Position numbers and translations under genes: made by a program. A DNA stretch of 18,094 bases from Oceanospirillaceae bacterium UBA2001 (GTDB lineage: Bacteria > Pseudomonadota > Gammaproteobacteria > Pseudomonadales > Balneatricaceae): assembly GCA_002335115.1 (NCBI GenBank), contig DDCR01000066.1, positions 1 to 18,094 on the forward strand. The letters are read 5' to 3'. Position 1 is the first letter of the stretch. Every line of letters starts with the position of its first letter. Positions 1 through 7,418 of this stretch are shown piece by piece. The notes beneath the pieces were generated by a model that was given only the letters and a program-made list of their open reading frames with translations, did not search any database and was not told where the DNA came from.

Positions 1-22
1 AAAGGCGCGATAGTATCGCCTT
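1..22 (-). terminator. Possible intrinsic terminator of the sugar dehydrogenase gene, cut by window edge
   Basis: AAGGCG (2-7) can pair with CGCCTT (17-22), and the inner GCGATA-G-TATCGC is itself a perfect inverted repeat. Read on the minus strand, the hairpin is followed by T residues that run off the window. It lies about 90 bp past the stop of the leftward gene. The full T-run cannot be seen. Confidence 0.4.
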
Positions 23-81
23 CACCGCCCTTGAGAGGTTTGGATAAAAAAAGTGACAGCAATGTGGTGGGTTGCGGGGCG

Positions 82-110
82 CTTGGTGGCGCCAAGGGAG
101 GCCTGTGCCT
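82..110. repeat. Two small adjacent inverted repeats
   Basis: CTTGG (82-86) pairs with CCAAG (92-96) across a 5-nt loop. AGGC (99-102) pairs with GCCT (107-110) across a 4-nt loop. They sit directly after the stop of the sugar dehydrogenase gene and could protect the mRNA 3' end. Neither has a T-run, so neither is a convincing terminator alone. Confidence 0.3.
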
Positions 111-114
111 CAAT

Positions 115-1245
115 CTATGCTTTTGGTTTTGTGAACTTTATTAACCTGCCAGATGGGCCATCCTCCAAAACCCAAATGGCGCCATCTTGGCCCATTTCAA
201 CTTCTCTTACTCTTTGAGACCAACTGAATCGTTCAGCTTCAAAAGGCTTTTCATTATTAAAACCTATTCGAACCAGCGCTTTGCTTTTCAATCCTCCAAT
301 AAAAGCATTTCCATTCCATTCGGTAAATTCATGCCCTTCATAAAAAATCAATCCTGACGGAGCTACCGTAGGTACCCAATAAAGTTTTGGTGCCATGAAC
401 TCTGGTCTTGTTTTATGAATGGGAATTTTTGCTCCACTATAATGATTGCCTTGCGACACTATTGGCCATCCGTAATTTTCACCCGCCACAATTAAATTAA
501 ATTCATCGCCATGCTGTGGACCCATTTCGTGCGCCCATAGTTCACCATTTTTAGCAAATGCGATTCCAAGGGCATTCCTGTGACCCAACGACCAAAAGGT
601 TTTTGCAAGATCGCCTTTATCTTGAAATGGGTTGTCTCTAGGTATGGTGCCATCGTCGTTTAGGCGGATAATTTTTCCTAATGCCGTGTCCCATTTTTGT
701 GCGGGGGTTTGTTCTTGCCGATCACCAGAGGTAATGAAAATCTTGCCAGCGTGTTGTGTTCCATCAACCCCAAATGCAATTCTGTGAGAAAAATGTCCTT
801 GCCCTGATCGAGCAGGTGTTTGTTTCCAAATGGTTTCAATGTTTTTCAGATGTGGTTGATCTAATCTACCCAGTGTGGCTCGTAATACGGACGCATATCG
901 TGTCTTTCCTGCATTGTCTGAATTGACGTACGAAATATAAACTAATTTATTGTGGGCATAATGTGGATGCACAACGACATCACCCAAGCCGCCTTGGCCA
1001 CCTGCAAAAACTTTGGGAACTCCAGAGACTAAAGACTGTTCACCACTGGTATTTACGAGCCAAAGTTTTCCAGTTTTTGTAGTCACCAGCAGGTTTTCGC
1101 TGTCAATGAAAGACATTGCCCAAGGACTATTGAATTCAGAAACAACTTTCCCTGCCAATGTGCTACCTGCACTTCCAGTAACAACATTATTTGCCCAAGC
1201 AGTTGAAGCTAAGTTGATGAGCAATATTAGAATAACCGTCCGCAT
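115..1245 (-). CDS. Periplasmic PQQ-dependent aldose sugar dehydrogenase (YliI/Asd family)
   Basis: The product is 376 residues, the usual length for soluble aldose sugar dehydrogenases that oxidise aldoses in the periplasm using PQQ and calcium. Residues 1-18 are a signal peptide (short charged start, hydrophobic core, AWA end). The rest reads as a six-bladed glucose/sorbosone dehydrogenase propeller: GGQGGLGDVVVHP near residue 82, SHR (153-155) with the putative catalytic His154, GHRN (221-224), EMGPQHGDE (240-248) and NYGWP (257-261). These match the family motifs around the active site and PQQ/calcium pocket. The ATG abuts the TAA of a short upstream frame (TAA then ATG, no gap), suggesting translational coupling if that frame is real. 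The DNA is more AT-rich than the neighbouring core genes. No PQQ synthesis gene is in the window, so the cofactor must come from elsewhere. Preferred sugar is unknown. Confidence 0.88.
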   Translation of the reverse strand: MRTVILILLINLASTAWANNVVTGSAGSTLAGKVVSEFNSPWAMSFIDSENLLVTTKTGKLWLVNTSGEQSLVSGVPKVFAGGQGGLGDVVVHPHYAHNKLVYISYVNSDNAGKTRYASVLRATLGRLDQPHLKNIETIWKQTPARSGQGHFSHRIAFGVDGTQHAGKIFITSGDRQEQTPAQKWDTALGKIIRLNDDGTIPRDNPFQDKGDLAKTFWSLGHRNALGIAFAKNGELWAHEMGPQHGDEFNLIVAGENYGWPIVSQGNHYSGAKIPIHKTRPEFMAPKLYWVPTVAPSGLIFYEGHEFTEWNGNAFIGGLKSKALVRIGFNNEKPFEAERFSWSQRVREVEMGQDGAIWVLEDGPSGRLIKFTKPKA

Positions 1246-1407
1246 TTAATACCTATTCCATACAACGCATGAAGCATTATCCATGATGTACTTTCCAAAG
1301 TCTGATCCATCAATTTTACAGTACGCAACCAGGCGATCACATGTCGGTGCTTCCGTATGCTTGCAGCCTACTTTTAAACCCGTGACCTGTTGTGCCACCT
1401 CAGTCAC
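1246..1407 (-). CDS. Possible short Cys-containing protein, unidentified
   Basis: A 53-residue frame begins with GTG (1407-1405) behind an AAAAGGG Shine-Dalgarno-like run about 7 nt upstream. It ends with TAA at 1248-1246, immediately before the sugar dehydrogenase ATG. The frame is open back to a TGA at 1440-1438, so it cannot be much longer. The peptide has four cysteines (15, 23, 30, 47), in short stretches such as KVGCKHTEAPTCD and YCKIDGSDFGKY, and ends WNRY. The composition looks protein-like, not random. It has no signal peptide, although the Cys spacing would suit a periplasmic fold, so it may be the tail of a decayed larger gene. I do not recognise a family. Confidence 0.35.
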   Translation of the reverse strand: MTEVAQQVTGLKVGCKHTEAPTCDRLVAYCKIDGSDFGKYIMDNASCVVWNRY

Positions 1408-1484
1408 AAAATTGCCCTTTTGGTGGCCTTGGGTTCGTCACTAAGGCAATGGCATGGCTAAGGGCCTATTAAAGTAACAGCGAA

Positions 1485-3107
1485 TTAATCCCTTAATGCC
1501 CGGCGTAAAATCTTACCCACATTAGTTTTGGGTAAATCATCTCTAAACTCCACTTCCTTGGGTACTTTATAAGCAGTTAAATGTTCTCGGCAATGGCTGA
1601 TGACATCGTCTGCGGTTAAATTAGAGTCAGACTTAACCACAAACAGCTTCACGGTTTCACCGCTTACTGAGTTAGGAATTCCAACAGCAGCGCACTCTAA
1701 AATACCTGAGTGTTGACTTGCAATATCATCTATTTCGTTGGGGTACACGTTGAAACCAGACACGTTAATCATATCCTTTATGCGATCAACAAGCCGAATA
1801 AAACCATCTTCAGCTAATATAGCCACGTCGCCCGTCTTAAACCACCCATCAGCATCCAAAACCTGCGCTGTCGCTTCAGGTCGCTGCCAGTAGCCTGCCA
1901 TCACTTGCGGCCCTTTAACACAAAGTTCCCCTTCTTGATCAAAACCTAGGTCAGTGCCGTCCTCACTAATCACCTTGACTTGAGTACCCGTGACCACTTT
2001 ACCAATAGTGCCAATACGAATATCGCGATAGGGGTTAAAGGAAACGGCGGGAGAGGTTTCGGTGAGTCCATAGGCTTCTTGTATTTGACACCCTGTGACA
2101 TTTTGCCAAGTGGATGCTGCCGCTTCAGTTAGGGCCATACCACCAGAAATTGTGTGTTTTAAGTGGCTAAAGTCCAGTGCATTGAATTCTTTATTGTTGC
2201 ACAGGGCCACAAATAGCGTATTGAGTCCCGCAAAGGAAGAGAACTTATGTTTACTTAACTCCTTCACAAAGCCTGGAATATCTCGGGGGTTGGGAATAAG
2301 CACCATTTCATGGCCCATATCTGACATCACCAAACTCACGGTAAATGCATAAATATGGTAGAGCGGTAATGGCGCAATCATCACTTCTCGGTCACCGTCT
2401 AATATGTCCACAATGAGTTCGCGCACTTGCATCATGTTGGCAACTAAGTTTTTATGCAATAACTGGGCACCCTTAGAGACGCCGGTAGTGCCGCCAGTGT
2501 ATTGCAACACTGCGGTGTCATCTAGGGTTAAAGGCACAGCAACAGGGGCTTTTTTGGCACCTAATGCCAAGGTTTCACGAAAACTTAAAGCCTGGGGCAA
2601 AGCATAGGCGGGCACCATTTTCTTGACCCGCTTCACCACTGTATTAATTAACAGACGCTTAGCAAAGGGATGCATGTCAGCCAATTCAGTAACAATGACA
2701 TGTTTGATACCGGTTTTAGGCACCACTTGTTCAGCTAGGCTGGCCATGTTGGCTAAAATCAATAAGGCTTTGGCACCAGAATCATTAAACTGGTGCTCCA
2801 TTTCTCTCACGGTATACAAAGGATTAGTATTCACCACCACCATACCCGCGCGCATGGCACCAAAAACGGCAATCGGGAATTGCAGTACATTGGGCAATTG
2901 GATAGCAATGCGGTCGCCAACCATTAAATCGGTATGATTTTGTAAATAAGAAGCGAAGTTAGCCGTTAGGCGCTCCATCTCAGTAAATGACAGGGTTTGC
3001 CCCATGCAACTAAAGGCAGGCTTTTGGGCATACTTATCGCAGGCTTCTAGAAACACATCAGTGACAGAATGGTATTCGCCAAGGTCTACACCAGCAATTT
3101 GAGTCAT
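1485..3107 (-). CDS. fadD: Long-chain fatty-acid-CoA ligase
   Basis: The product is 540 residues. It activates fatty acids to acyl-CoA through an acyl-adenylate, the first step of beta-oxidation, at the inner face of the cytoplasmic membrane. All adenylate-forming signatures are present: the P-loop YTGGTTGVSKG (203-213), YGLTET (346-351), WFKTGD (422-427), the FadD signature running from DRIKD (441) to NEID (460), and the C-terminal catalytic lysine K532 in NVGKILRR. E. coli FadD is 561 residues; this one has a slightly shorter N-terminus but no missing motif. The ATG has an AAAGG site about 8 nt upstream. A PsrA-type palindrome overlaps its promoter, so repression relieved by long-chain fatty acids is likely. 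No acyl-CoA dehydrogenase or other fad gene is adjacent. A medium-chain preference cannot be ruled out. Confidence 0.95.
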   Translation of the reverse strand: MTQIAGVDLGEYHSVTDVFLEACDKYAQKPAFSCMGQTLSFTEMERLTANFASYLQNHTDLMVGDRIAIQLPNVLQFPIAVFGAMRAGMVVVNTNPLYTVREMEHQFNDSGAKALLILANMASLAEQVVPKTGIKHVIVTELADMHPFAKRLLINTVVKRVKKMVPAYALPQALSFRETLALGAKKAPVAVPLTLDDTAVLQYTGGTTGVSKGAQLLHKNLVANMMQVRELIVDILDGDREVMIAPLPLYHIYAFTVSLVMSDMGHEMVLIPNPRDIPGFVKELSKHKFSSFAGLNTLFVALCNNKEFNALDFSHLKHTISGGMALTEAAASTWQNVTGCQIQEAYGLTETSPAVSFNPYRDIRIGTIGKVVTGTQVKVISEDGTDLGFDQEGELCVKGPQVMAGYWQRPEATAQVLDADGWFKTGDVAILAEDGFIRLVDRIKDMINVSGFNVYPNEIDDIASQHSGILECAAVGIPNSVSGETVKLFVVKSDSNLTADDVISHCREHLTAYKVPKEVEFRDDLPKTNVGKILRRALRD

Positions 3108-3133
3108 AATAAAACCTTTAATTATTGTTATTA

Positions 3134-3162
3134 ATAATGTAATTGACCCCTATGCTAATCAA
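3134..3162 (-). promoter_or_regulatory. Candidate sigma70 promoter of fadD
   Basis: On the minus strand a TTGATT -35 (3162-3157) is followed by a 17-nt spacer and a CATTAT -10 (3139-3134). Transcription would begin about 20 nt upstream of the fadD ATG. The -35 overlaps the 3159-3174 palindrome. The boxes match the consensus only 4 of 6 or slightly better. Confidence 0.5.
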
Positions 3163-3174
3163 ACATTTGTTTGA
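3159..3174. promoter_or_regulatory. PsrA-type operator in front of fadD
   Basis: TCAAACATTTGTTTGA is a 16-bp palindrome with 7-bp arms and a 2-bp centre. It contains CAAAC-N4-GTTTG, which fits the published PsrA consensus (G/C)AAAC-N2-4-GTTT(G/C) of pseudomonads. PsrA is a TetR-family repressor that releases DNA on binding long-chain fatty acids or acyl-CoA. The site overlaps the fadD -35 box, the expected place for repression. No psrA gene is in the window. Confidence 0.7.
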
Positions 3175-3228
3175 AAACCAGTAAAACTTTCAAGCGAGTA
3201 ATGGCATCATTCAAGTCAAAGCCCCATT

Positions 3229-3996
3229 TCAGCTTAATGCAATGCCTTTATGCAGTACCAGCATGTCACCAGGCTGAAGGGTATGCCAAGTTTCGTTATC
3301 TGTTAAGGGCTCTGTTGCCACCACCGACACAATGTCGTTGGGCGTTGTCTCTTTACCAAAATCTACGTTCACATCAGCGTCACTTAAGCAGGCATTACCA
3401 AAAGGCGCCCTGCGGGTAATCCAACTGAGTTTGGTTGAACAGAAACAATAAAGATGGTTACCGTCTGACAAGAGCATATTAAACACTCCCAAGGTCTTCA
3501 AAAACTGACACCGCTGCTGCAAAAAGTAGCGCACCACCGACGCATCAGCAGGCGCTTTGGGAAAAGCCGTGCGCAGTTCACCTAACAACCAACAAAACAC
3601 ATGCTCGCTATCTGTATCCCCCACCGGCAAGTAGTGGTTCAAAGCTAAGCTAGAGGTATCCTTAAGTTGCCCGTTATGGGCAAACGTCCAGTGCTGACCC
3701 CACAACTCCCTTTGGAATGGATGTGTGTTCTCTAAGCAAGTACGACCCACATTGGCCTGACGAATGTGGCTAATAACGATGTGTGACTTCATGGCATGGC
3801 GCTGCACTAAGCGGGCCACTTCTGAATTAGCGCTGGGTTGGGGGTCGTGAAAAGAGCGACAGCCTTTGCCCACATAAAAACTAATGCCCCAGCCATCACG
3901 ATGGGGCCCACTGCCGCCACCACGCTGCATGAGCCCAGTAAAACTAAAACAAATATCAGTAGGCACATTAGCACTCATGCCTAAAAGTTCACACAT
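3229..3996 (-). CDS. yafJ: Class II glutamine amidotransferase, YafJ-like
   Basis: The product is 255 residues, the length of E. coli YafJ. It begins MCELLGMSA, placing Cys2 at the mature N-terminus as the nucleophile of a class II (Ntn-type) glutaminase. Other family marks are the RGGGSGPHRDGWGISFY stretch near residues 25-41, the THPF...HNGQL region near residues 93-115, and GDTDSEH. The class releases ammonia from glutamine and passes it to a partner domain, but YafJ-type proteins are stand-alone and their acceptor is unknown. GGAG lies 8 nt before the ATG and supports the start, which the catalytic Cys2 also requires. It sits about 95 bp after the bactofilin stop, with a hairpin repeat between, and about 120 bp before fadD, which has its own promoter. 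It may be read through from the envelope genes. Confidence 0.85.
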   Translation of the reverse strand: MCELLGMSANVPTDICFSFTGLMQRGGGSGPHRDGWGISFYVGKGCRSFHDPQPSANSEVARLVQRHAMKSHIVISHIRQANVGRTCLENTHPFQRELWGQHWTFAHNGQLKDTSSLALNHYLPVGDTDSEHVFCWLLGELRTAFPKAPADASVVRYFLQQRCQFLKTLGVFNMLLSDGNHLYCFCSTKLSWITRRAPFGNACLSDADVNVDFGKETTPNDIVSVVATEPLTDNETWHTLQPGDMLVLHKGIALS

Positions 3997-4017
3997 AGGA
4001 TCGGCTCCAGCCTAACT

Positions 4018-4086
4018 TAGGGGTCAAATTCACCCCCATTATCTTGGAAGTCACCCCTTTTGCTCAAGTGTTATTTTGAGTTTGGC
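4018..4086. repeat. Intergenic hairpin repeat, copy A
   Basis: GGGGT (4020-4024) pairs with ACCCC (4032-4036). About 34 bp later comes the tail GTTATTTTGAGTTTGGC (4070-4086). Copy B (5603-5664) has the same order, GGGGTCAA, ACCCC, TTAT, then a tail identical at 15 of 17 bases. Copy A ends 5 bp from the bactofilin stop codon. It resembles a short REP-like or MITE-like intergenic element; a role as transcript-end structure is possible. Confidence 0.45.
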
Positions 4087-4091
4087 ACCGA

Positions 4092-4514
4092 TTAGACCTC
4101 AATGGGTTCCAATAACACGCTGGTCGGTTCGAGTTGAGAATAATCATCATGGCCTTGTGCTGCTATTTCATCACGATGGCCTAAAAAGCTGCCCCCAGGT
4201 TCGATCACCATTTGCTGGCAATGCACCTTACCCGACACCAAACCACCTGAAAAAATGGTTAGGTCTTGACACCACATTTCACCTTCAAAGCGACCTGCAA
4301 TTTGTACTAATTGACCTTTAACACAGCCATTGACTTGACCTTTAGCACCCACGGTCATGGTGTCTTGAGCGCAGATACTGCCCTCCATAGTGCCATCCAC
4401 TTGCAGTTGGCCAGACACCTCAATATCGCCAATAAATCGGTTACCTGTTGCAATAATGGTTACTGCTGTAGTTGGGTAGTCTTGAGTTGAGTGGGTTTGA
4501 TTAAAGATTGCCAT
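4092..4514 (-). CDS. Bactofilin-family cytoskeletal protein
   Basis: The product is 140 residues, typical for bactofilins, which self-assemble through a right-handed beta-helix and organise cell-wall enzymes. Residues about 22-112 show the pattern of short hydrophobic strands split by Gly turns (GDIEVSGQLQVDGTMEGSI, KGQVNGCVKGQ, GGLVSGKV). The flanking N- and C-terminal tails are short and polar, as usual. The start is well supported by AAGGAGG 5-6 nt upstream, placed inside the last codons of the M23 peptidase gene. The two genes overlap by 55 bp in different frames and are surely co-expressed. Bactofilins are often paired with M23 peptidases (for example Helicobacter CcmA with Csd1), so a job in positioning peptidoglycan hydrolysis is likely. 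Strand order is visible; the cellular role here is inferred. Confidence 0.87.
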   Translation of the reverse strand: MAIFNQTHSTQDYPTTAVTIIATGNRFIGDIEVSGQLQVDGTMEGSICAQDTMTVGAKGQVNGCVKGQLVQIAGRFEGEMWCQDLTIFSGGLVSGKVHCQQMVIEPGGSFLGHRDEIAAQGHDDYSQLEPTSVLLEPIEV

Positions 4515-5584
4515 TGAACCTCCTTAACTTGTTGAAAAAGGCCATCAAAATTGGATAAGTTCCAATTAATAAATGGCCAAGGGTTTTTTTGTTTTGCTAA
4601 AAATTGTATTTCGTAATGCAGGTGCGGTGCATTAGATAACCCAGTACTGCCGCACAGACCAATAACCTGACCTTTATCAACAAACTCAGCATGTTGGACT
4701 AAACGTTTTTGTAAATGAGCATAACGACTCGAAAAACCATAGCTGTGGGTTAACGTAATCACATTGCCAAAGCCTGGGGATTTTATACTGCTAGCCACCA
4801 CACCATTGGCTGTGGCTAATATTGGAGCACCTTCTGCACACCGAATATCAATGCCTTTATGCATTTTTTTTGCACCGGTAATGGGATGTAAACGCTTGCC
4901 ATAGGAGGAAGTAATTGCCGTTTTTTTAGCCACAGGCCACGAATTTGGAATGAGGGCCAGCAATGTGAGTCGGTGCTGCGCCGTTGGTATCATTTGAGGA
5001 ACTAAGGTTAAATCAAACTCATGATCCGCCTGAGCACCCAAGAGACTCTGCAGCTGGCGCAGGCTCTGCTCCATGACTAACATTTCTTGGTTTTGTTGAT
5101 GCAGTTGCTGACTCATCTTAAACCGAGATTGAGTTTGTCTAAGTAATGCTTGATTAATCTCAGAGTGAGATTCCACGAGTTCATTTAAGCGTTGTTTTAA
5201 GGCTTGAATGGTGGCGTTATCGTGTTTAGTTTGACTTTCCAAGTGCTCTAAAGACGCTGCCGCTGCCGGTGCAATATTAAGAAAATGTTGAAAATCAACC
5301 ATGGGGATTGCTGTCTGTTTAGCGGCAGGCAACAGCGTTGTAACACTGGTTTGTAGTTTGTGGATTTGGGCTTTAGATTTAATGTCAGACTGCCTGAAAC
5401 TTTCAGCTTGTTGCAGCACATCGTGATGAGCCTTGCCTAACCACACAAGCGCACCCCCACCCACCATTAGGCTCATAAGCGTGAGAGTGATAATTGTAAG
5501 GCCAATTTTTTGGTGAGTTCGAGTTAAATAAAATTGGGTGGAACCCAAATAATTAGTCACCGTGACTAACAGACTGCGCCGCAA
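4460..5584 (-). CDS. Membrane-anchored M23 (LytM-type) peptidoglycan endopeptidase
   Basis: The product is 374 residues. A short cytoplasmic N-terminus is followed by one membrane helix (about 27-49), a long Gln/Leu-rich coiled coil (about 52-185), and a periplasmic M23 domain (about 221-345). All zinc and catalytic residues are present: H242 and D246 in HKGID, H290 in YAH, and H321/H323 in HLH. It should therefore be an active DD-endopeptidase, unlike degenerate LytM activators such as EnvC. The start appears to be TTG (5584-5582), with GGAG 7 nt upstream and a TGA just beyond. No ATG is available near the N-terminus without losing the cytoplasmic residues. The last 18 codons overlap the bactofilin gene. 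About 75 bp, including repeat B, separate it from the VWA gene. It probably remodels the wall at sites set by bactofilin. Confidence 0.9.
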   Translation of the reverse strand: MRRSLLVTVTNYLGSTQFYLTRTHQKIGLTIITLTLMSLMVGGGALVWLGKAHHDVLQQAESFRQSDIKSKAQIHKLQTSVTTLLPAAKQTAIPMVDFQHFLNIAPAAAASLEHLESQTKHDNATIQALKQRLNELVESHSEINQALLRQTQSRFKMSQQLHQQNQEMLVMEQSLRQLQSLLGAQADHEFDLTLVPQMIPTAQHRLTLLALIPNSWPVAKKTAITSSYGKRLHPITGAKKMHKGIDIRCAEGAPILATANGVVASSIKSPGFGNVITLTHSYGFSSRYAHLQKRLVQHAEFVDKGQVIGLCGSTGLSNAPHLHYEIQFLAKQKNPWPFINWNLSNFDGLFQQVKEVQWQSLIKPTQLKTTQLQQ

Positions 5585-5602
5585 ATAAAGACTCCATATA
5601 AG

Positions 5603-5664
5603 GAGGGGTCAACTGCAACCCCGTTATTACCCTTATTTAGTCTAGGCGTTATTTTGAATTTAGC
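5603..5664. repeat. Intergenic hairpin repeat, copy B
   Basis: GGGGT (5605-5609) pairs with ACCCC (5618-5622) across an 8-nt loop, and the tail GTTATTTTGAATTTAGC lies at 5648-5664. It is related to copy A at 4018-4086. The tail contains the TAA stop (5662-5660) of the VWA gene, so this copy defines the end of that protein. GGAG directly in front of the hairpin is reminiscent of the tetranucleotide next to REP hairpins, but no RAYT transposase gene is in the window. Confidence 0.45.
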
Positions 5665-7336
5665 TGAATGATTTAGGCCTACGGCGTAAAATAATCACCA
5701 ACACCAACAAAATAAAGCCCGCACCAAGCCCTATAATCCAGCGCCAATCTGTGGATGACATGGTTTCTTCAGCCACTTGGCTGTTGCTAGTGTCAACATC
5801 CTCATTAACTGTGCCATCAGCCTCCGGTTGGGTTGGCGCCATTTTTTCTGGGCTCATGACCTTGGCTTTTATTTTTTTAACCAAACTGGCAATCTGACTT
5901 GCCGCTGTTTCGGGTTCGCTCGCAACTTCTGCTGGCTTGGCACTTGAGTCTTCTTCCATAAGGGACTGCAGCGCAGGTGAAGCTGTTTCGTTGCTAACTG
6001 ACATCGCTTCAACTTGAGACGTCTGATTAGTCACCTCTTCAGTTTCCAAGACACCAGAAGAGTCTGTTTCGTCACTGACTAAAGGCGCCAGTGGATGAAC
6101 TCTAAGACTGCGGTTAATGGTGCGTATGAGTTGGCCGTTAGCCACTGATATTGTTAGGTTATACATGCCCGGTTGATTGAGCACCGGCAATTGCATACGG
6201 GTTTTAGCATCTGCAACAAAGGCCTGTTGCCGGCTAAACACTTGCGCAGTTCCATCGCTCATATTAACTTTGAGCTCAAAACCTTGCAGTTGTTCAGCAG
6301 ATAATAGCTCACCAAGCTCGTTGGCTAACTGCACATCGATATAACTGCGCTGGCCTACCTTGATGTTTTGATGGCTTTGTTGCAATAGTATCTGCAATTT
6401 ACCAACGACATTGACACGTTTCAAGGTGGCCGTATCACTAATTAAAGCCCAAGTACCCGGAGTGGGTTGTTGCACCCTAATCACATCGTGGGTTAATGAC
6501 GATTGCCATTGTTGATTAATGCGGGTTTGTTGACGACCAAAGACTCGCTGCTTACCGTCTTTAAGTTTAACGTTGTCATCACCATTTTTTTCAATGACCA
6601 CAGTCATGGAGTCAACGCCTTGTTGCACCACAAAAGACTGTTCAGTCACTTGCACAGGCACTTGTTGGGTAATGACCGTATTGTCCAGCGCCCTTAAGAA
6701 TATTTCTAGCAGCTGGTCAGCATTCACTGCCACCTCAAACAACCCATCAGTGGCTTGGGCCATTGCACCTAGGGTGGCCTTATCTGCTTTATGGGATAAG
6801 CCCACCGTGTGCACGCGAGCACCCACGTTAATGTATTGTTGCAGAATAGGGCCCAGCAGGGCCGTGCGGGCACGTTTATTCTTCGCCGCATCCTTACTCA
6901 CGTCAACCATACCGTCCGTTAACAATATGACATGCAACTGCCTACCTTGGACTTGATCTTGGGTATTAAATGAGGCCGCATTGAGAGCGGCTCCAATGTC
7001 TGTAAATTGGCCATTAGAGGAAATATTTTGAGTGGCAGCAGAGGCCTGCTTTTGCCATTGGGCATTCACCACACCATGGGGCACAATGACTTTAGGGTCA
7101 TCAGCAAACTGCCAAATACCGGCCTTGCTGCCGGCTGGCAATAGTTGCGTTAATACCTGCAAGGCTGGAATGCGTAATTTATTGGGGTCGGTGTCTTTCA
7201 TGCTCCCAGACACATCAATCAACACCCTAATATCCATTTCATTAGATAAGGGTTGGCTCATGATTGGTTGTGTATAAGCAATAAAGACTACTAAAATCGA
7301 CGCACTTAGACTGCGTATAGCATGAAGTTTAAACAT
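5660..7336 (-). CDS. Membrane-anchored periplasmic von Willebrand factor A protein
   Basis: The product is 558 residues from ATG 7336. It has a signal peptide (about 1-28), then a VWA domain with a full metal-ion (MIDAS) site: D41-V-S43-G-S45, and LLTDGMVD about 100 residues later. Next comes a beta-rich region (about 215-415), possibly Ig-like. A Ser/Glu/Thr-rich linker follows (about 420-520). One C-terminal membrane helix near 532-550 ends in RRRPK. The bulk should thus lie in the periplasm. It resembles a gammaproteobacterial VWA family I believe is catalogued as TIGR03503, function unknown. The frame is open 15 nt further to a TTG, but that start has no ribosome site and would weaken the signal peptide. 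It has its own promoter and heads a unit with M23 and bactofilin, suggesting an envelope role. Such domains bind protein partners through Mg2+. Confidence 0.8.
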   Translation of the reverse strand: MFKLHAIRSLSASILVVFIAYTQPIMSQPLSNEMDIRVLIDVSGSMKDTDPNKLRIPALQVLTQLLPAGSKAGIWQFADDPKVIVPHGVVNAQWQKQASAATQNISSNGQFTDIGAALNAASFNTQDQVQGRQLHVILLTDGMVDVSKDAAKNKRARTALLGPILQQYINVGARVHTVGLSHKADKATLGAMAQATDGLFEVAVNADQLLEIFLRALDNTVITQQVPVQVTEQSFVVQQGVDSMTVVIEKNGDDNVKLKDGKQRVFGRQQTRINQQWQSSLTHDVIRVQQPTPGTWALISDTATLKRVNVVGKLQILLQQSHQNIKVGQRSYIDVQLANELGELLSAEQLQGFELKVNMSDGTAQVFSRQQAFVADAKTRMQLPVLNQPGMYNLTISVANGQLIRTINRSLRVHPLAPLVSDETDSSGVLETEEVTNQTSQVEAMSVSNETASPALQSLMEEDSSAKPAEVASEPETAASQIASLVKKIKAKVMSPEKMAPTQPEADGTVNEDVDTSNSQVAEETMSSTDWRWIIGLGAGFILLVLVIILRRRPKSFS

Positions 7337-7353
7337 TGATTCCAAACCCAATT

Positions 7354-7383
7354 ATTATAATTATGCCAAACACTTTAACACAA
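7354..7383 (-). promoter_or_regulatory. Candidate promoter of the VWA-M23-bactofilin genes
   Basis: On the minus strand TTGTGT (7383-7378) is followed by an 18-nt spacer and a perfect TATAAT (7359-7354). Transcription would start about 10 nt before the VWA ATG, giving a very short leader. It sits immediately past the dnaX-operon terminator, so the two units are separated cleanly. Confidence 0.6.
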
Positions 7384-7414
7384 AATAAAGATACTGCGCC
7401 AAGGCACTGTATCT
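7379..7414 (-). terminator. Intrinsic terminator of the dnaX-ycgN operon
   Basis: Read on the minus strand, AGATAC-A-GTGCC is followed by a 2-nt turn and GGCGC-A-GTATCT, an 11-pair stem with one A-A mismatch and one G-T pair. The T-rich TTTATTTTG run follows directly. It begins 5 bp after the ycgN stop. This is the clearest terminator in the window. Confidence 0.8.
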
Positions 7415-7418
7415 AACA

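Noticed and set aside
1426..1447. GCCTT/AAGGC inverted repeat as the fadD terminator
   Set aside because: Only 5 pairs with a 12-nt loop and no T-run on the minus strand.
3171..3419. Plus-strand 82-codon frame at the end of the amidotransferase gene
   Set aside because: It is antisense to a clear gene, has no ribosome site, and its composition is shadow-like.
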